Assembly (NCBI GenBank): GCA_016124895.1
Contig: WGMU01000129.1
Coordinates: 1-46,440 of the forward strand
Length of the DNA stretch: 46,440 nucleotides
Direction of reading: 5' to 3'
Origin: a bacterium
GTDB lineage: Bacteria; Planctomycetota; Planctomycetia; Planctomycetales; Planctomycetaceae
Below the pieces are notes generated by a model. The model had not been told where the DNA came from and did not search any database. It saw only the letters and a program-made list of their open reading frames with translations. The translations under genes and the position numbers were made by a program. This document shows, piece after piece, positions 27,282-35,991 of this stretch (positions are counted from its first letter, which is position 1; every line of letters begins with the position of its first letter).

Positions 27282-27791
27282 ATGCCCGAAAGTACCGTTC
27301 GCTGTGCCGCTTACGTCGGCAGCTTCGATCCGCCGACGCTGGGGCACCTCGACGTTATTCAGCGCGGCGCCCGGCTGTTTGATCGCCTGATCGTCGGCAT
27401 CGGGATCAACCCGGACAAAGAACCGCTGTTTTCTCCCGAAGAGCGAGTGCAGCTTGTTGAGCTGATGGCTGCTGACCTGCCGAACGTCGAAGTCCGCAGT
27501 TTTCACGGCCTGAGCGTGACGTTCGCCGAAGACTGCGGAGCCGGCGTTCTGCTGCGCGGAGTCCGCACCGTCAGTGACATCGAACTCGAATTTACGATGG
27601 CTCTGACCAATCACACGCTGACACCGTCACTCGAAACAGTCTTTCTGATGTCCAGTGAAAAGTACTCGCACATTTCGAGCACACTGATCAAGCAGATCGC
27701 GAAAATGGGACGCGAGAAATCTCAGTCGAGCCTCGCGTCATTCGTACCAGGTTGCGTCATTAAACCACTGATCGAGAAGTTCCGCGCGTGA
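27282..27791 (+). CDS. coaD: Phosphopantetheine adenylyltransferase
   Basis: The 169-residue enzyme transfers AMP from ATP to 4'-phosphopantetheine to give dephospho-CoA, the penultimate step of CoA synthesis. It has the nucleotidyltransferase motif GSFDPPTLGHLDVIQRGA, the RGVRTVSDIELEFTMAL segment that binds substrate, and SSTLIKQIAKMG at the end. The length agrees with the family (about 160). The start at ATG 27282 has AGGA about eight bases upstream. Compared with the common GSFDPxTxGH motif, P replaces I/V after DP, which is tolerated. A palindromic repeat follows 26 bp after the stop. Confidence 0.96.
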   Translation: MPESTVRCAAYVGSFDPPTLGHLDVIQRGARLFDRLIVGIGINPDKEPLFSPEERVQLVELMAADLPNVEVRSFHGLSVTFAEDCGAGVLLRGVRTVSDIELEFTMALTNHTLTPSLETVFLMSSEKYSHISSTLIKQIAKMGREKSQSSLASFVPGCVIKPLIEKFRA

Positions 27792-27817
27792 GACAATGGC
27801 AGAAATCAAGTTTCCCC

Positions 27818-27879
27818 GTAGCACGGACAATCCTGTCCGTGGCTGGTGACGCGATCACGGACAGGATTGTCCGTGCTGC
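27818..27879. repeat. 62-bp palindromic intergenic element (copy 2)
   Basis: This is nearly identical to the element at 22801-22860. The left arm GTAGCACGGACAATCC...CCGTG (27818-27841) pairs with 27856-27879 around the loop GCTGGTGACGCGAT, which is two bases longer than in copy 1. Only the terminal bases of the right arm differ (GCTGCC instead of GCTAC). It lies between the convergent coaD and lipA genes. Confidence 0.85.
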
Positions 27880-27922
27880 CCTGGCGGTTTTCATGTCTCG
27901 GCAGCCTGGGCATCCGGTTGCG

Positions 27923-28867
27923 TTAACGGCAAGTTGTCTGCTCGTGTTCCGATGCCATTTCGCCAGCGTGGTAGCTCGAGCGGACGAACGGGCCGCTGGC
28001 GACCATTGAGAAACCGAGGGCACGCACGCGCTCGCCGATTTCGTTGAACTCTTCCGGTGGCAGGTACCGTTCGACCGGCAGATGCGAATCGCTGGGGGCG
28101 AGGTACTGCCCGAGCGTGAGCATGTCGCAGCCGACGCCCCGCAGGTCGGCGCAAACGTCGAGCACCTCGTCGAGCGTTTCGCCAAGCCCGAGCATCAGAC
28201 CACTCTTGGTCGGCATCTCCGGAGCTTCGTCTTTGACCTGAGCCAGCAGGTCGAGCGTCCGCTGGTACTCGGCGTTACGCCGCACGCGGTGATAAAGCCG
28301 CGGCACGGTTTCCGTGTTGTGATTGAAGACGTCTGGCCGGGCCTTGATGACGCGGCTGATCGCCGCTTTGTCGCCGAGAAAATCCGGCGTCAGCACTTCA
28401 ACCTGCGCCCCGGTTCGCTCACGCACTGCCAGCACGCAGTTGTAGAAGTGGTCGGCTCCGCCGTCGGTAAGGTCATCGCGTGTCACCGAAGTGATCACGA
28501 CGTAACGCAGTCCGAGTCGCTCGGCGGCTTCTGCCACGCGTTCGGGTTCGTCGAGTTCGATCGTTTCGGTCTTGCCCTTCGGCACCGAACAGAAGCCGCA
28601 AGGCCGCGTGCAGACATTCCCGAGAATCATGAACGTCGCCGTCTGCTGCGACCAGCACTCGGTCCGGTTCGGACACTTCGCGCTTTCGCAGACCGTTTCG
28701 AGCTGCAGATCGTCGATGACACTCGACGTGTAGTACATGCCAGGCTTCGGCAGCGGCCGTTTCAGCCAGCGAGGCAGACGCCGCTTCTCGTGTCGTGTCG
28801 GCTCAGTGGCGTCAGCCGTGGCAACGATGGGCAGCTCAAATGGGGGGTTGGGGCCATCAAACATCAA
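27923..28867 (-). CDS. lipA: Lipoyl synthase (radical SAM)
   Basis: The 314-residue enzyme inserts two sulfurs into octanoyl groups on lipoyl domains. It has the radical-SAM cluster motif CTRPCGFC, the auxiliary cluster CESAKCPNRTECW, ATFMILGNVC, VTRDDLTDGGADHF, the NHNTETVPRLY motif, LGLGET and the C-terminal RSSYHAGE, all characteristic of LipA. The start at ATG 28867 (or 28864) gives a normal length. It lies 82 bp downstream of the LipB-like gene on the same strand, so a lipB-lipA operon is likely. That makes the missing catalytic residues in the LipB-like protein more surprising. Confidence 0.97.
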   Translation of the reverse strand: MMFDGPNPPFELPIVATADATEPTRHEKRRLPRWLKRPLPKPGMYYTSSVIDDLQLETVCESAKCPNRTECWSQQTATFMILGNVCTRPCGFCSVPKGKTETIELDEPERVAEAAERLGLRYVVITSVTRDDLTDGGADHFYNCVLAVRERTGAQVEVLTPDFLGDKAAISRVIKARPDVFNHNTETVPRLYHRVRRNAEYQRTLDLLAQVKDEAPEMPTKSGLMLGLGETLDEVLDVCADLRGVGCDMLTLGQYLAPSDSHLPVERYLPPEEFNEIGERVRALGFSMVASGPFVRSSYHAGEMASEHEQTTCR

Positions 28868-28949
28868 TCAGTTTCTCCAGCGTGTCCTGCTTGGCCGGTG
28901 AACGCGGAGCGAAAACTCCGGCAGGCAGCAGTTCTTCTGCGGTCGGTGA

Positions 28950-29702
28950 TCAGACTGGCGATGCTTCCCCAGTCGAGATTTCATTCAGGGCTGCTCGCGT
29001 CGTCCGCTTGAGCAGCGGGTGCCGAGTGTAAACGTGAAAGTCGTCGTAGCCGAATTCCGTCGCCAGATGGCGAACGAGGCCTTCACGAACCTTCGGCATC
29101 GGCACAACGCGCATCCGCTGCATCGACAGCGAAGCGATCGTTCCACCGGCCGGAGCACGCTGAATCAGTCGCTGGCCGACGACATCCGAATTGAGGTTCA
29201 GTACGAAGCCGTGCGACGACGCTCCGGCATCCGTACCGCTGCCCAGCCAGGCGAACTGCCCGCAACGGCACTCAAGTCCGGGAGTGGACTGGGACGGCCA
29301 TGCCGGTACGTGCTGCTCAGCCGCGACCTGCTGCATGGCGACTGTCAATCGTCGCTCGAACGTCGGCAGTGACAACTCCAGCCGCTCGATGGGCAGCATC
29401 AGATACCCGACGAGCTGTCCCGGTCCGTGCAGGATGACGCCACCACTGCGGGCGACATACCGGACGTCGATCTGTTGAGCGACCAGGTCTTCCGGTTCGG
29501 CCAGTAGTTCGGCAATCGATCCGTCGCGGCCAATGGAGACCACCGGCGGATGCTCGCACAGAATCAGAACGCCGAGCCGATCGTCCCGCTGCGACATATC
29601 GTCAAGAATCATCCGCTGCAGTGCCTGTACCGCGTCGAAGTCAACCAGTCCCAGCAGATAGACCTCCAGCGCTTCCGAGCACCGGAAAGGCGAGGTGGAC
29701 AT
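28950..29702 (-). CDS. LipB-like octanoyltransferase homologue lacking both catalytic residues
   Basis: The 250-residue product (ATG 29702; ATG 29729 adds nine residues) has the LipB fold: LILCEHPPVVSIGRDGS (48-62), RSGGVILHGPGQLVGYLML (85-103) and SSHGFVLNLNSD (162-173). Counting along the family alignment, the Lys of K-(I/V)-x-x-(I/L)-G is Gln149 (GQFAWLG). The acyl-accepting Cys of the PCG motif is Ala185 (APAGGT). The codons read CAG and GCC on the minus strand. So it keeps the substrate pocket but has neither the nucleophile nor the activating Lys. It may be a pseudoenzyme, or use nearby Cys144/146 (ECRCGQ). The neighbouring lipA suggests the lipoylation pathway. Confidence 0.8.
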   Translation of the reverse strand: MSTSPFRCSEALEVYLLGLVDFDAVQALQRMILDDMSQRDDRLGVLILCEHPPVVSIGRDGSIAELLAEPEDLVAQQIDVRYVARSGGVILHGPGQLVGYLMLPIERLELSLPTFERRLTVAMQQVAAEQHVPAWPSQSTPGLECRCGQFAWLGSGTDAGASSHGFVLNLNSDVVGQRLIQRAPAGGTIASLSMQRMRVVPMPKVREGLVRHLATEFGYDDFHVYTRHPLLKRTTRAALNEISTGEASPV

Positions 29703-29952
29703 CGGACGGAGCGGGTCTGGAGTAAGCATCTGTTAGTGACAGGCCATCAGGGGCGGTCATTTCAAAAGGAAAGCCGATTTCCCGGAACGGGGTTCGGATC
29801 ACCGGCAACACAGCAGCATTGTAGAGTGACACGACTCGAAAAACTTCCGCACGTCAGGTTCGGACACAGTTTTGGCGGGACACCTCGGGAATTGTCGATT
29901 CAACGCGGTGGATCCCATCGATCGTTAACTGCCGGCAGACAGCTTGTCTCCC

Positions 29953-29994
29953 GCAAAAACAAAACAGGCGGGGTCGCCGAAACGACTCCGCCTG
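29953..29994 (-). terminator. Rho-independent terminator for the ammonium transporter gene
   Basis: A 12-bp stem (CAGGCGGGGTCG 29965-29976 and CGACTCCGCCTG 29983-29994, one G-U pair) has a 6-base loop. It is followed on the minus strand by a T-rich tract (TTTTGTTTTTG at 29954-29964). It lies about 155 bp past the transporter stop. Confidence 0.7.
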
Positions 29995-30051
29995 CTGCGT
30001 TCAGAGTTTTCGATTGAGGCTCACGGTTGTGGGCTTCAGAGATCAGAAGAA

Positions 30052-30132
30052 AAGGTGGGATCGGACCGGCAGACTTCCGGGAACGCCGGGATAATTCGCT
30101 CGTGATCGAACCATCAAGACCGATCCCACCTT
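30052..30132. repeat. 13-bp inverted repeat in the transporter 3' region
   Basis: AAGGTGGGATCGG at 30052-30064 is perfectly complementary to CCGATCCCACCTT at 30120-30132, with 55 bases between. It starts 17 bp after the transporter stop on the minus strand and could form a long-range stem in the transcript. The function is unknown. Confidence 0.6.
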
Positions 30133-30148
30133 CCCACAGGGTTCACCA

Positions 30149-31618
30149 TTAAGTCATCACAAAGCCTTCGTAGGCGTGCATCCCGTGCTCGCCAATGTCC
30201 AGCCCCTGTGATTCCTCTTCCGGCGACACGCGGAGCATTCCGATCGCCTTAAGTACGGCAAACACGATCGACATCGTGATAAATGACCAGGCACAGATCG
30301 AAATCGTTCCGATGAACTGGATACCAAAGCTGGTCGCGCCGCTGTCCAGGTGTGAATTCGGCAGAATACCGATGGCCATACAACCCCAGACGCCACACAC
30401 GCCATGAACCGGGAATGCCCCCACCGGATCGTCGATCTTCAGCTTGTCCAGCATGAGCACTGCGGAAAAGACGAGAATTCCAGCAACAGCACCGACGACA
30501 ATTGACCAGCCGTTGGAGAAGCAATCGCAGCACGCCGTGATGCCGACCAGACCGCCAAGGGCTCCGTTGAGCCCCATCGACAGGTCCGGCTTCTTGAAAA
30601 CCACCCAACTGCACAGTGTGGCGACAATAACGCCGGCACAGGCAGCGAGGGTCGTGTTGACAGCGATCAGGACGACGGCATTGATGTCATCAGCCGACTG
30701 GAACGCAAGCTGACTGCCAGGATTGAAGCCATACCAGCCTACCCAGAGGATGAATACTCCGAGTGCAGCGACTGTAAGGTTATGGCCAGGAATCGGAACG
30801 GACTTACCATCGGATGTGAATCGACCGAGACGCGGCCCGAGGAATAAGGCACCAGCGAGCCCTGCGAATCCCCCGACTGCATGAACGACTGCTGAGCCAG
30901 CGAAATCCTGGAAGGCCATCGCAAACGAACCGTCGGCAGCCTGTTCACCGAACTGGGTCAGCCAGCCGCTGCCCCATTTCCAGTAACCGCTGATCGGGTA
31001 GACCAAACCAGTCAGGACGGCACTGTAGACAAGGTATGCAGAAAACTTGAGGCGGCCAGCAACCGCTCCAGACACGATCGTGGCGGCTGTCGCGGCGAAG
31101 ACCGCCTGAAAGAACCAGTCAACCTGCGGGCTGAAGCCCGACGTTGTTCCGGTGGGTTCTCCGTAAATGCCGAAGCCACCAAAGGCAAAGTACCCATTAC
31201 TGACGTCGCCGTAACTCCCAGGGTACATCAACCCGAAGCCGATCAGCCAGAACAATAGACCGCCGATCGAGAGGTCCATCAGGTTCTTGAACAGGATGTT
31301 TACTGTGTTCTTCGCAGAGTTGAATCCGGCTTCCACCATTGCGAATCCAGCCTGCATGAAGAGCACCAGGACCGCGCAGATGAACAAAGCGAAGTTGTCG
31401 ATCGCGTATCCGACTTCGTCCGCTTTCGACAACGTCGCTGCCTCTTCAGCCGGCGTCTCTTCAGCCAGCGAGGTTGCTTCTGTAGGGGCCGCTTCTTCGG
31501 CGACTGGGGTTTCGTCCTGAGCAAATACAAAGTCCGGGGTCAGTGTGACCGCAGTTCCAAACAGCAGAACAGACAGTACCAGCAGCCAGCGTGGCAGCCG
31601 CATCGCAGAAATATTCAC
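30149..31618 (-). CDS. Ammonium transporter (Amt family)
   Basis: The 489-residue trimeric channel for ammonium has a signal-like N-terminus (WLLVLSVLLFGTAVTLTPDFVFA) and an acidic Ala/Glu linker (about 34-66). About eleven membrane helices follow: MQAGFAMVEAGFNSAKNTVN, SAVVHAVGGFAGLAGA with the first pore His, GWYGFNPGS, LNGALGGLVGITACCD and FPVHGVCGVWG with the second pore His. The GTG at 31618 was chosen because AAGGAA lies eight bases upstream; ATG 31603 is a second choice. No GlnK/GlnB gene is adjacent, unlike most amt loci. The C-terminal GLDIGEHGMHAYEGF matches the Amt cytoplasmic tail that GlnK contacts. Confidence 0.96.
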   Translation of the reverse strand: MNISAMRLPRWLLVLSVLLFGTAVTLTPDFVFAQDETPVAEEAAPTEATSLAEETPAEEAATLSKADEVGYAIDNFALFICAVLVLFMQAGFAMVEAGFNSAKNTVNILFKNLMDLSIGGLLFWLIGFGLMYPGSYGDVSNGYFAFGGFGIYGEPTGTTSGFSPQVDWFFQAVFAATAATIVSGAVAGRLKFSAYLVYSAVLTGLVYPISGYWKWGSGWLTQFGEQAADGSFAMAFQDFAGSAVVHAVGGFAGLAGALFLGPRLGRFTSDGKSVPIPGHNLTVAALGVFILWVGWYGFNPGSQLAFQSADDINAVVLIAVNTTLAACAGVIVATLCSWVVFKKPDLSMGLNGALGGLVGITACCDCFSNGWSIVVGAVAGILVFSAVLMLDKLKIDDPVGAFPVHGVCGVWGCMAIGILPNSHLDSGATSFGIQFIGTISICAWSFITMSIVFAVLKAIGMLRVSPEEESQGLDIGEHGMHAYEGFVMT

Positions 31619-32212
31619 GTTGTGGGTTCCTTCGTAGTCCTGTGGATTCTTTGGAAGAATTTGTTGGCGAGCGCGGTCAACATCGCGGATGTCCCAGGAC
31701 TCCGTGGGCGGGGACAATCACTCCCGGAGATGACCGTCGGACGGGATCGCTCGGCTGCGACGTCGAATTCAACCGAGCGACCTCGACGGCTGACGTCTTA
31801 GGCAATTGCCGTTCCATAAGCGCGCATCATTCTTGCGAGGCGTGTGCGGCCTGTTTGAAACTGCCCGGAATCGCGGGAAAAAAGTCGGATCATCCGGCAG
31901 ATTCCTCAACAAAGGCTGCTGACTGAAGCCTGCAGAACAGGCTGTGTCTGCCCGGATCGGTGGCAATCTGCTGGCAATCGTGACTGCTAAACGGGCAGAC
32001 CTGTCCTGGTCGGCGCAACTACTGACTGACCAGCGAGTTGCACCGAGATTGAGGAATTCTTTCAGAATCTGGCCAGGCATCAGGGTTCGGTGGCGAATCA
32101 CCGGCAGCCGTCGTGAACTGGACTCTCTGTACGGCGTTCCGCATCGCTCGCGACAGCCGCCAGACTGCGGCGGCAGCCTTTCAACCGGTATCGAAACGAA
32201 GTGAGGTGACCC
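31619..32212. other. Divergent intergenic region between amt and the signalling cluster
   Basis: Nearly 600 bp lie between divergent genes. No protein or RNA gene is supported; long open frames on the minus strand are shadows of the following coiled-coil gene. A sigma-54 type TGGCAC...TTGC element upstream of amt was looked for by eye and not found. Confidence 0.45.
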
Positions 32213-33019
32213 ATGTTGAGCCCGAGAAAAATCCTGATCAGCGTTGCTGGAACGGCACTCGCCGCTGGACTGCTGTTTGGCACGAACGCGCTGTCGTACA
32301 TGCGAACTGCTGGCGGTGATGTTCGCCAGGCAGCGAACGACGCGATTCCTGCCGACTTCAAATTGCGGACCGCTCGCGACATGCTGCAGAAGGAGCTGGA
32401 GCCACAGCTTCGCGAAATGAAGCACGTCGTGGCCGAGGCTCAGATCGAGGTCGAGCGTCTGACGACGAAGCTCGAAAACCGGACAGACGAACTGGCCACA
32501 CTGCGGGATGGGCTGGCGGAACGCCATGCTCAGTATCAGTCTGGCGAGACGTCGGTCACGATCGGTAACGTCAGCTACTCTCGTGATCAGATCAAGCAGG
32601 ACATGCAGGACCGGTTCCAGGAAGTGAAGCTCATCGAAAGCACGCTGCAGTCAGAACGCGACGTCCTGGCAGCGAAGAAGGTCGCTCTGGCTGAGAACGA
32701 GAAGAAGATCACGGAGTTACTGAAGGCTCGCGAGGAACTTGAACTGAAGATTCAGGAACTCGAAGCCCGCGTCAGCGCAGTCGAGGCCCGAGAGACGATC
32801 GCTCAGAGTGAGTTTGACGAGTCCGCTCTGAAGGACATCCGTGGCCTGCTGGATTCGGTCGAGAAAAAGGTCGACGTCCGCGAGCGTGAGATGACTCTGC
32901 AGGGGCAGACCACACATCGCATTCCGACGTCCGCCGAAACCCCGACAACGTCGGTCGAGGAAATCAGTGCTTATCTCGGACAACCGAAAGCGAACACGGA
33001 CGTCGCTGTTGCGGAGTAG
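32213..33019 (+). CDS. Membrane-anchored coiled-coil protein
   Basis: The 268-residue product has an N-terminal hydrophobic segment (ILISVAGTALAAGLLFGTNAL) and then IPADFKLRTARDMLQKEL. Long heptad-rich coiled coils follow (about 55-115 and 140-210), with a polar Thr/Pro tail. The start at ATG 32213 has GAGGTG upstream. The layout, a single anchor and a cytoplasmic or periplasmic coiled coil with I-P-x-(D/E)-F-K-L-R-x-A-R-D, resembles a planctomycete family loosely like PspA/IM30. That link is by general pattern and not secure. It is the first gene of a plus-strand run leading to FHA, kinase and sigma-factor genes, which suggests an envelope-signalling role. Confidence 0.75.
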   Translation: MLSPRKILISVAGTALAAGLLFGTNALSYMRTAGGDVRQAANDAIPADFKLRTARDMLQKELEPQLREMKHVVAEAQIEVERLTTKLENRTDELATLRDGLAERHAQYQSGETSVTIGNVSYSRDQIKQDMQDRFQEVKLIESTLQSERDVLAAKKVALAENEKKITELLKAREELELKIQELEARVSAVEARETIAQSEFDESALKDIRGLLDSVEKKVDVREREMTLQGQTTHRIPTSAETPTTSVEEISAYLGQPKANTDVAVAE

Positions 33020-33309
33020 CCTGCGACGGGTTCCGATACCAGGTTTCAGTCGGGATCGGCAGGCGACAGCGGATGTCGTCTGCCGGTCTTGTTCGGCTAC
33101 CAGTAACAGCGGCCGTGACGAAACGATTTCGATCATTAAACCGGTTTACCGGAATCGGCGACCGTCGTGGCGAAACTCGCCAGGAGTTTCGGCATGAGGT
33201 TACTGTCGAAAGTCTGGGCGACTTCCGCCACGGAAAACGGAAATCGCTCCTGGCCCTCGGCCACAGCGTTATCGGTTATCGACGATCCCGCGTTTCTGAC
33301 GAGTCAGCC

Positions 33310-33981
33310 ATGATCAGTGCGATCTCTCATCACGACGCCGGAAATACCGCCATCGCTCGCCGTTATATGGCGTGGATCGACGGCGTCGGCAACTGGCTGA
33401 TCGTGACCTCGCCGGAAATGACGATTGGTCGGGCGACCGCTGGAACTGGCCCGCTGGCTCGAATCCGTGAGCCCGATGCTGCGGACTGCCCGCTGGTCGC
33501 CAACCTGTCCCGGCGACACGTCGGTTTTCAGCGGATCGATGAGAGTTACGTTCTGCAGGCACGGTCTGCCGCTTCGGTCAATGGCTGGCCGGTCGACGAG
33601 CGGATCGTCTTGCCGCAGTCGTGTTCAATCGAACTGAGTGGCGGCGTGCAGCTTGGTTTTTCTGTCCCGAATCAATTGAGCGCTTCGGCCAGAGTCACGT
33701 TTCAGAGCAGCCATCGGCCACCGACGTCGGTTGACGGTGTCATCCTGATGGCGGAGACCTGCGTGCTGGGACCAGGCTCGAATACTCATATTCGCTGCGA
33801 GTCGTGGCCCGATTCGGTCATCCTGGTGCGGACGGCGGACGGCATCAGTCTGAAGTCGCAGCTCCCGTTGCTGGTCGACGGTCGGTTTTCAACGACGAAG
33901 CAAACTGTTTCCAATGGCCAGGTGGTACGCGGTCCCGACAGTGTTCAGTTTCGACTCGAACCGCTGGAAGAGCGACAATGA
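33310..33981 (+). CDS. FHA-domain protein
   Basis: The 223-residue product starts at ATG 33310. The FHA domain spans about residues 25-120. Visible elements are MTIGRA (G-R of the first loop), LSRRHVGFQR (the S-x-x-H phosphothreonine-binding loop) and SVNGWPV (the N-G loop). The second half (about 125-223) repeats a beta-rich pattern, with ETCVLGPGSNTHIRC and LLVDGRFST, and may be a degenerate second FHA-like unit. FHA domains bind phosphothreonine. The stop overlaps the start of the Ser/Thr kinase gene by four bases (ATGA), so this protein is very likely a partner or substrate-recruiting subunit of that kinase. Upstream in-frame residues from 33073 look non-family. Confidence 0.88.
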   Translation: MISAISHHDAGNTAIARRYMAWIDGVGNWLIVTSPEMTIGRATAGTGPLARIREPDAADCPLVANLSRRHVGFQRIDESYVLQARSAASVNGWPVDERIVLPQSCSIELSGGVQLGFSVPNQLSASARVTFQSSHRPPTSVDGVILMAETCVLGPGSNTHIRCESWPDSVILVRTADGISLKSQLPLLVDGRFSTTKQTVSNGQVVRGPDSVQFRLEPLEERQ

Positions 33982-35930
33982 AAACCACGATTGATTTATT
34001 GACTCCCCCCGCGGCGGATGCGTCCGGACGAGGCGGCAAACTCATGAGATTTCGTTACGAACCTGAATCGAAACCACTGGATGGTTACACGATCAAACGC
34101 GCGATTGATCGCGGCGGTTTCGGCGAGGTCTACTACGCGCTGAGCGACGCCGGCAAAGAGGTCGCTCTCAAGCTTCTGCAGGACAATCTGGATATCGAAC
34201 TTCGTGGGATCGCTCAGTGCCTGAACCTCAAACACCCGAATCTGCTGAGCATCTTTGACGTCCGGGAAAATGACGCGGGCGAGCACTGGGTCGTGATGGA
34301 GTATGTCTCTGGTGACACGCTCGACCGGATCATTCGCGACCATCCGAACGGCCTGCTGCCGCGCGACGTCGAGAAACTGCTGCAGGGCATTGCGAGCGGC
34401 GTCGCCTACCTGCATGAACGCGGCATCGTGCATCGCGATCTTAAGCCGGCGAACATCTATCGCGAAAACGGGCACGTGAAAATCGGCGACGTCGGGCTCG
34501 CCAAATTCATCGCCGAAAGCCAGCGGAGTGCTCAGACGCAGAGCGTCGGCACCGTTTACTACATGGCTCCGGAAATCGCGCACGGCCGGTATGGCAAAGA
34601 AGTCGACATCTACGCAATCGCGGTTATGACTTACGAAATGCTGATCGGTCGCGTGCCGTTTGACGGGGAGTCGACCGGTGAAGTTCTGATGAAGCACCTC
34701 TCGCAGGAACCGGACCTCAGCGTTCTGCCGTCGAAGCTGCAACCGGTTCTGAAGCGGGCTCTCCAGAAAGATCCGCTGCAGCGCACCCCGACAATCGAGC
34801 AGTTCGCCACCGAGTTCAGTAACGCGCTCAACGGTGTGCAGCAGGACTGGGACGCGTTTCGCAACGTCGGTCAGGGCGGCACTGCGGAACGACAGGCTTA
34901 CGAACAGAAGCCGCGAAATGACGCGGAACACCGATACGGGCGACGGGTGGAAACTCGACATGCGGCGCGGCGCGGCGAACTGGCCTCTGCGCAGCCGTGG
35001 TATCTCGATCAGCGCAACTGGTGGTGGATGGCGCTGGCCTTTGTTCTCTCCGCCGTGCTGTTTCCGGTGATTCTGCCGCTGACCTTTGGAGTTGGCATTG
35101 CGCTGATCCCGTTTCTGATTCTGGCAGGCTTTGTCGGAGTCGGTGTCGTCACCATCCGGTGGCTCATTCGAGCCTTCTCAGATGATTACGGAGTCCCGGC
35201 GGACGATCACCGGGCCGGTGGACACGCCATCCGGCTCAACACTCACTATGTCCGCTATCAATCGCCGATTTCGGAACGCTCGCTGAGCGTTCCAGAGCGG
35301 ATCGCGGAAGCATCCGGATCGATCGCCGTTGCCGTTGTCTGTGCGGCTCTGATTTCGCTGGCGGTGCTCGCCACAGACGCTGTCATGCACTCGCCATCGG
35401 AAGCCGTACTGTTTGGGATTGTGACCGCACTTGGAGCCGCCGCGGCGATCCTGCCATCCAAACTCTGGGAAGGACATGCAACGGACGGAATGTTCCGTCG
35501 TCTGGTGACCGGCCTGTGCGGCGTTGGAGTCGGCGTTGCCGCGTTTGCAATCGGTGACTCATTGATGGTTGAACTGCCGGTTCGTGACGTGACCGGAGTC
35601 ACTGAGTTCGTCAATCGCCACGGTCATCTGCCGGTCTCCCTGAGCACGTCAGCGATCTCGACGATGATCGGGTATGCGACGTTCTTTGGCGTGCTGCTGG
35701 TCGCTCGACGCTGGTGGTACCACGTGGATTCGTACCGGCCAAAGCGGCTGCGTGTCACCAGCGTGTTCTGGACGGCGGTCGTGGCCACGCTGTTCGGGAT
35801 CGTCGTTCGCCTGCCGCTCGAATGGGCAGCAATGTGGGGCGTCGCGATTTCGACGACCGCGCAACTGGCGTCCGTCTGGGTGCATCCAGCCCAGCGTCCG
35901 CAGCAGAGCCGCTCAGACATGGCGGCCTGA
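33978..35930 (+). CDS. Serine/threonine protein kinase with a polytopic membrane domain
   Basis: The 650-residue product has a Hanks-type kinase domain at about 35-300: glycine loop IDRGGFGEVYYA, VALK (K65), HRDLKPAN (152-159), DVG (171-173, replacing the usual DFG) and MAPEIAHGRYGKEVDIYAIA. A basic linker follows. From about residue 350 at least six hydrophobic segments occur (WMALAFVLSAVLFPVILPL, IALIPFLILAGFVGVGVVTI, IAVAVVCAALISLAVLA, AVLFGIVTALGAAAAIL, then three more). Most bacterial receptor kinases have one helix; a multi-helix C-terminus is unusual. The start at ATG 33978 overlaps the FHA gene stop. It would phosphorylate Thr on partners at the membrane, probably recognised by the FHA protein. 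Confidence 0.95.
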   Translation: MKTTIDLLTPPAADASGRGGKLMRFRYEPESKPLDGYTIKRAIDRGGFGEVYYALSDAGKEVALKLLQDNLDIELRGIAQCLNLKHPNLLSIFDVRENDAGEHWVVMEYVSGDTLDRIIRDHPNGLLPRDVEKLLQGIASGVAYLHERGIVHRDLKPANIYRENGHVKIGDVGLAKFIAESQRSAQTQSVGTVYYMAPEIAHGRYGKEVDIYAIAVMTYEMLIGRVPFDGESTGEVLMKHLSQEPDLSVLPSKLQPVLKRALQKDPLQRTPTIEQFATEFSNALNGVQQDWDAFRNVGQGGTAERQAYEQKPRNDAEHRYGRRVETRHAARRGELASAQPWYLDQRNWWWMALAFVLSAVLFPVILPLTFGVGIALIPFLILAGFVGVGVVTIRWLIRAFSDDYGVPADDHRAGGHAIRLNTHYVRYQSPISERSLSVPERIAEASGSIAVAVVCAALISLAVLATDAVMHSPSEAVLFGIVTALGAAAAILPSKLWEGHATDGMFRRLVTGLCGVGVGVAAFAIGDSLMVELPVRDVTGVTEFVNRHGHLPVSLSTSAISTMIGYATFFGVLLVARRWWYHVDSYRPKRLRVTSVFWTAVVATLFGIVVRLPLEWAAMWGVAISTTAQLASVWVHPAQRPQQSRSDMAA

Positions 35931-35991
35931 ACTGAGGGCAGGCAATCGGGCGTAACTGAATCCTCAACCCGTCTGAAGCGGGAGAGTCAAC

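Larger units (their letters stand above)
29730..30148. other. Intergenic region downstream of the ammonium transporter
   Basis: This stretch of about 420 bp holds the promoter region of the lipB-lipA pair, a minus-strand terminator and a 13-bp inverted repeat. No gene is supported. Confidence 0.5.

Noticed and set aside
29161-29240. Initial idea that the LipB nucleophile is the Cys of GCSFHG
   Set aside because: The known spacing between catalytic Lys and Cys is 34 residues, so the nucleophile lies in the later PCG motif; the comparison was redone there and still shows Ala.
31769-32527. A 252-codon minus-strand frame between amt and the coiled-coil gene
   Set aside because: It overlaps the start of the coiled-coil gene and shows no recognisable domain.
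34480-34500. DVG in place of DFG as a sign of a dead kinase
   Set aside because: Lys65, HRDLKPAN and the Asp are intact; Phe replacement at this position is tolerated in active kinases.
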